In this document: piece after piece, positions 63,699-64,000 of the stretch
How positions within the stretch are numbered: the first letter of the stretch is position 1
Layout of the letters: each line of letters starts with the position of its first letter
From: Gandjariella thermophila
GTDB lineage: Bacteria; Actinomycetota; Actinomycetes; Mycobacteriales; Pseudonocardiaceae
Direction: 5' to 3'
Assembly (NCBI RefSeq): GCF_005405885.1
Contig: NZ_BJFL01000009.1
Location: 1-64,000, forward strand
DNA: 64,000 bases
Made by a program: the position numbers and the translations under genes
The notes under the pieces: generated by a model
What the model was told of the DNA's origin: nothing
Seen by the model: the letters and a program-made list of their open reading frames with translations, nothing else
Databases searched by the model: none

Positions 63699-64000
63699 GT
63701 TCGGGACCGCTGGCCGCCCCCGACGACGTCCCGGAGTGGCTGTCCGGGCTGGTGCGGTTGTCCGGTGAATTGGACGCCCGCACCTTCACCAGATTCGCGC
63801 CGCCCCGAGCCGACCGGATCCGCCCGGCATCCGTGTTGGTGTTGTTGGGTGAGGACGGCGCCGGCCCCGGCTCGGGCCCGGACGTCCTGCTGCTGCGCCG
63901 GGCCGACACGCTGCCCTCGCATCCGGGACAGGTGGCCTTCCCGGGGGGAGCCGCGGAGCGCGGCGACGCCGGTCCGGTGGCCACGGCGCTGCGCGAGGCG
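63695..64000 (+). CDS. NUDIX CoA pyrophosphatase-like protein (3' truncated by window end)
   Basis: The first 102 codons are present. VPEWLSGLVRLSGELDARTF is the usual amino terminus. VLLLRRADTLPSHPGQVAFP followed by GGAAERGD and ALREA carries the first part of a Nudix box together with the UPF0035-type signature of CoA diphosphatases. It would split CoA into 3',5'-ADP and phosphopantetheine. It matches Rv3672c after nth and the thioredoxin-like gene; the acid-resistance protease marP is expected beyond the edge. Confidence 0.85.
   Translation, partial: MSSGPLAAPDDVPEWLSGLVRLSGELDARTFTRFAPPRADRIRPASVLVLLGEDGAGPGSGPDVLLLRRADTLPSHPGQVAFPGGAAERGDAGPVATALREA

Overview
The window is chromosomal DNA from a high-GC Gram-positive bacterium of the Actinobacteria, most likely order Pseudonocardiales. 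The evidence is frequent GTG starts, a WhiB regulator, an HTH/DUF397 pair, a YbaB-like/helical gene pair, an ECF sigma factor with a YCII partner, and leaderless-looking promoters. Gene order matches, in blocks, the Mycobacterium tuberculosis region around Rv3663c-Rv3721c as I know it: dnaX-ebfC-recR with a zinc amidase, dpp transporter, leuA, ask-asd, metallophosphoesterase-ponA2-whiB-two ArsA-like ATPases-RidA-MBL hydrolase-crp-small membrane protein-nth-thioredoxin-like-NUDIX. No database was consulted; all family names are read from motifs.

Layout. 1-10.7 kb is accessory: secreted beta-helix proteins, an orphan acetolactate-synthase-like enzyme, small conserved proteins, a decayed GAF-ANTAR gene, an ECF sigma/YCII operon, tRNA-Ser(GGA), an SRPBCC protein, a YbaB-like/helical pair and an HTH-DUF397 pair. 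10.8-17.6 kb is core: YccF, SRP RNA, dnaX, an S9 peptidase, a lipoprotein amidase, ebfC and recR. 18-24 kb is a five-gene peptide ABC operon with overlapping stop/start codons, then a class II aldolase and two DedA proteins. 26-32.8 kb carries leuA with a leucine-rich leader peptide and attenuator-like hairpins, two small paralogous membrane proteins, a PIG-V-like protein, and lysC-asd. 32.8-45 kb is mixed: a broken FGGY kinase, Fur, esterase, FMN reductase, Dps, a second S9 peptidase, a sensor kinase without a normal stop, SDR, chloroperoxidase-like hydrolase, and a patch next to tRNA-Pro(CGG) with a secreted orphan and a broken gene. 45-64 kb is the conserved ponA2-whiB-arsA-crp-nth block.

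Functional themes. Replication and repair (dnaX, recR, nth), cell wall (bifunctional PBP, amidase), amino-acid synthesis (leuA, lysC, asd), peptide uptake (dpp), redox/iron and global regulation (Fur, Dps, WhiB, Crp, TlpA). Several genes are visibly broken: GAF-ANTAR, FGGY kinase, the 44.2 kb gene, and a DnaN paralogue that contains an inverted internal segment. The most unusual signals are that inversion, the structured but geneless 60.1-60.6 kb interval, the leuA leader, an unrecognised paralogous pair at 53-55 kb, and two tiny ORFs translationally coupled to nth, tlpA and the last NUDIX gene. No transposase, CRISPR array, phage module or biosynthetic cluster was seen.
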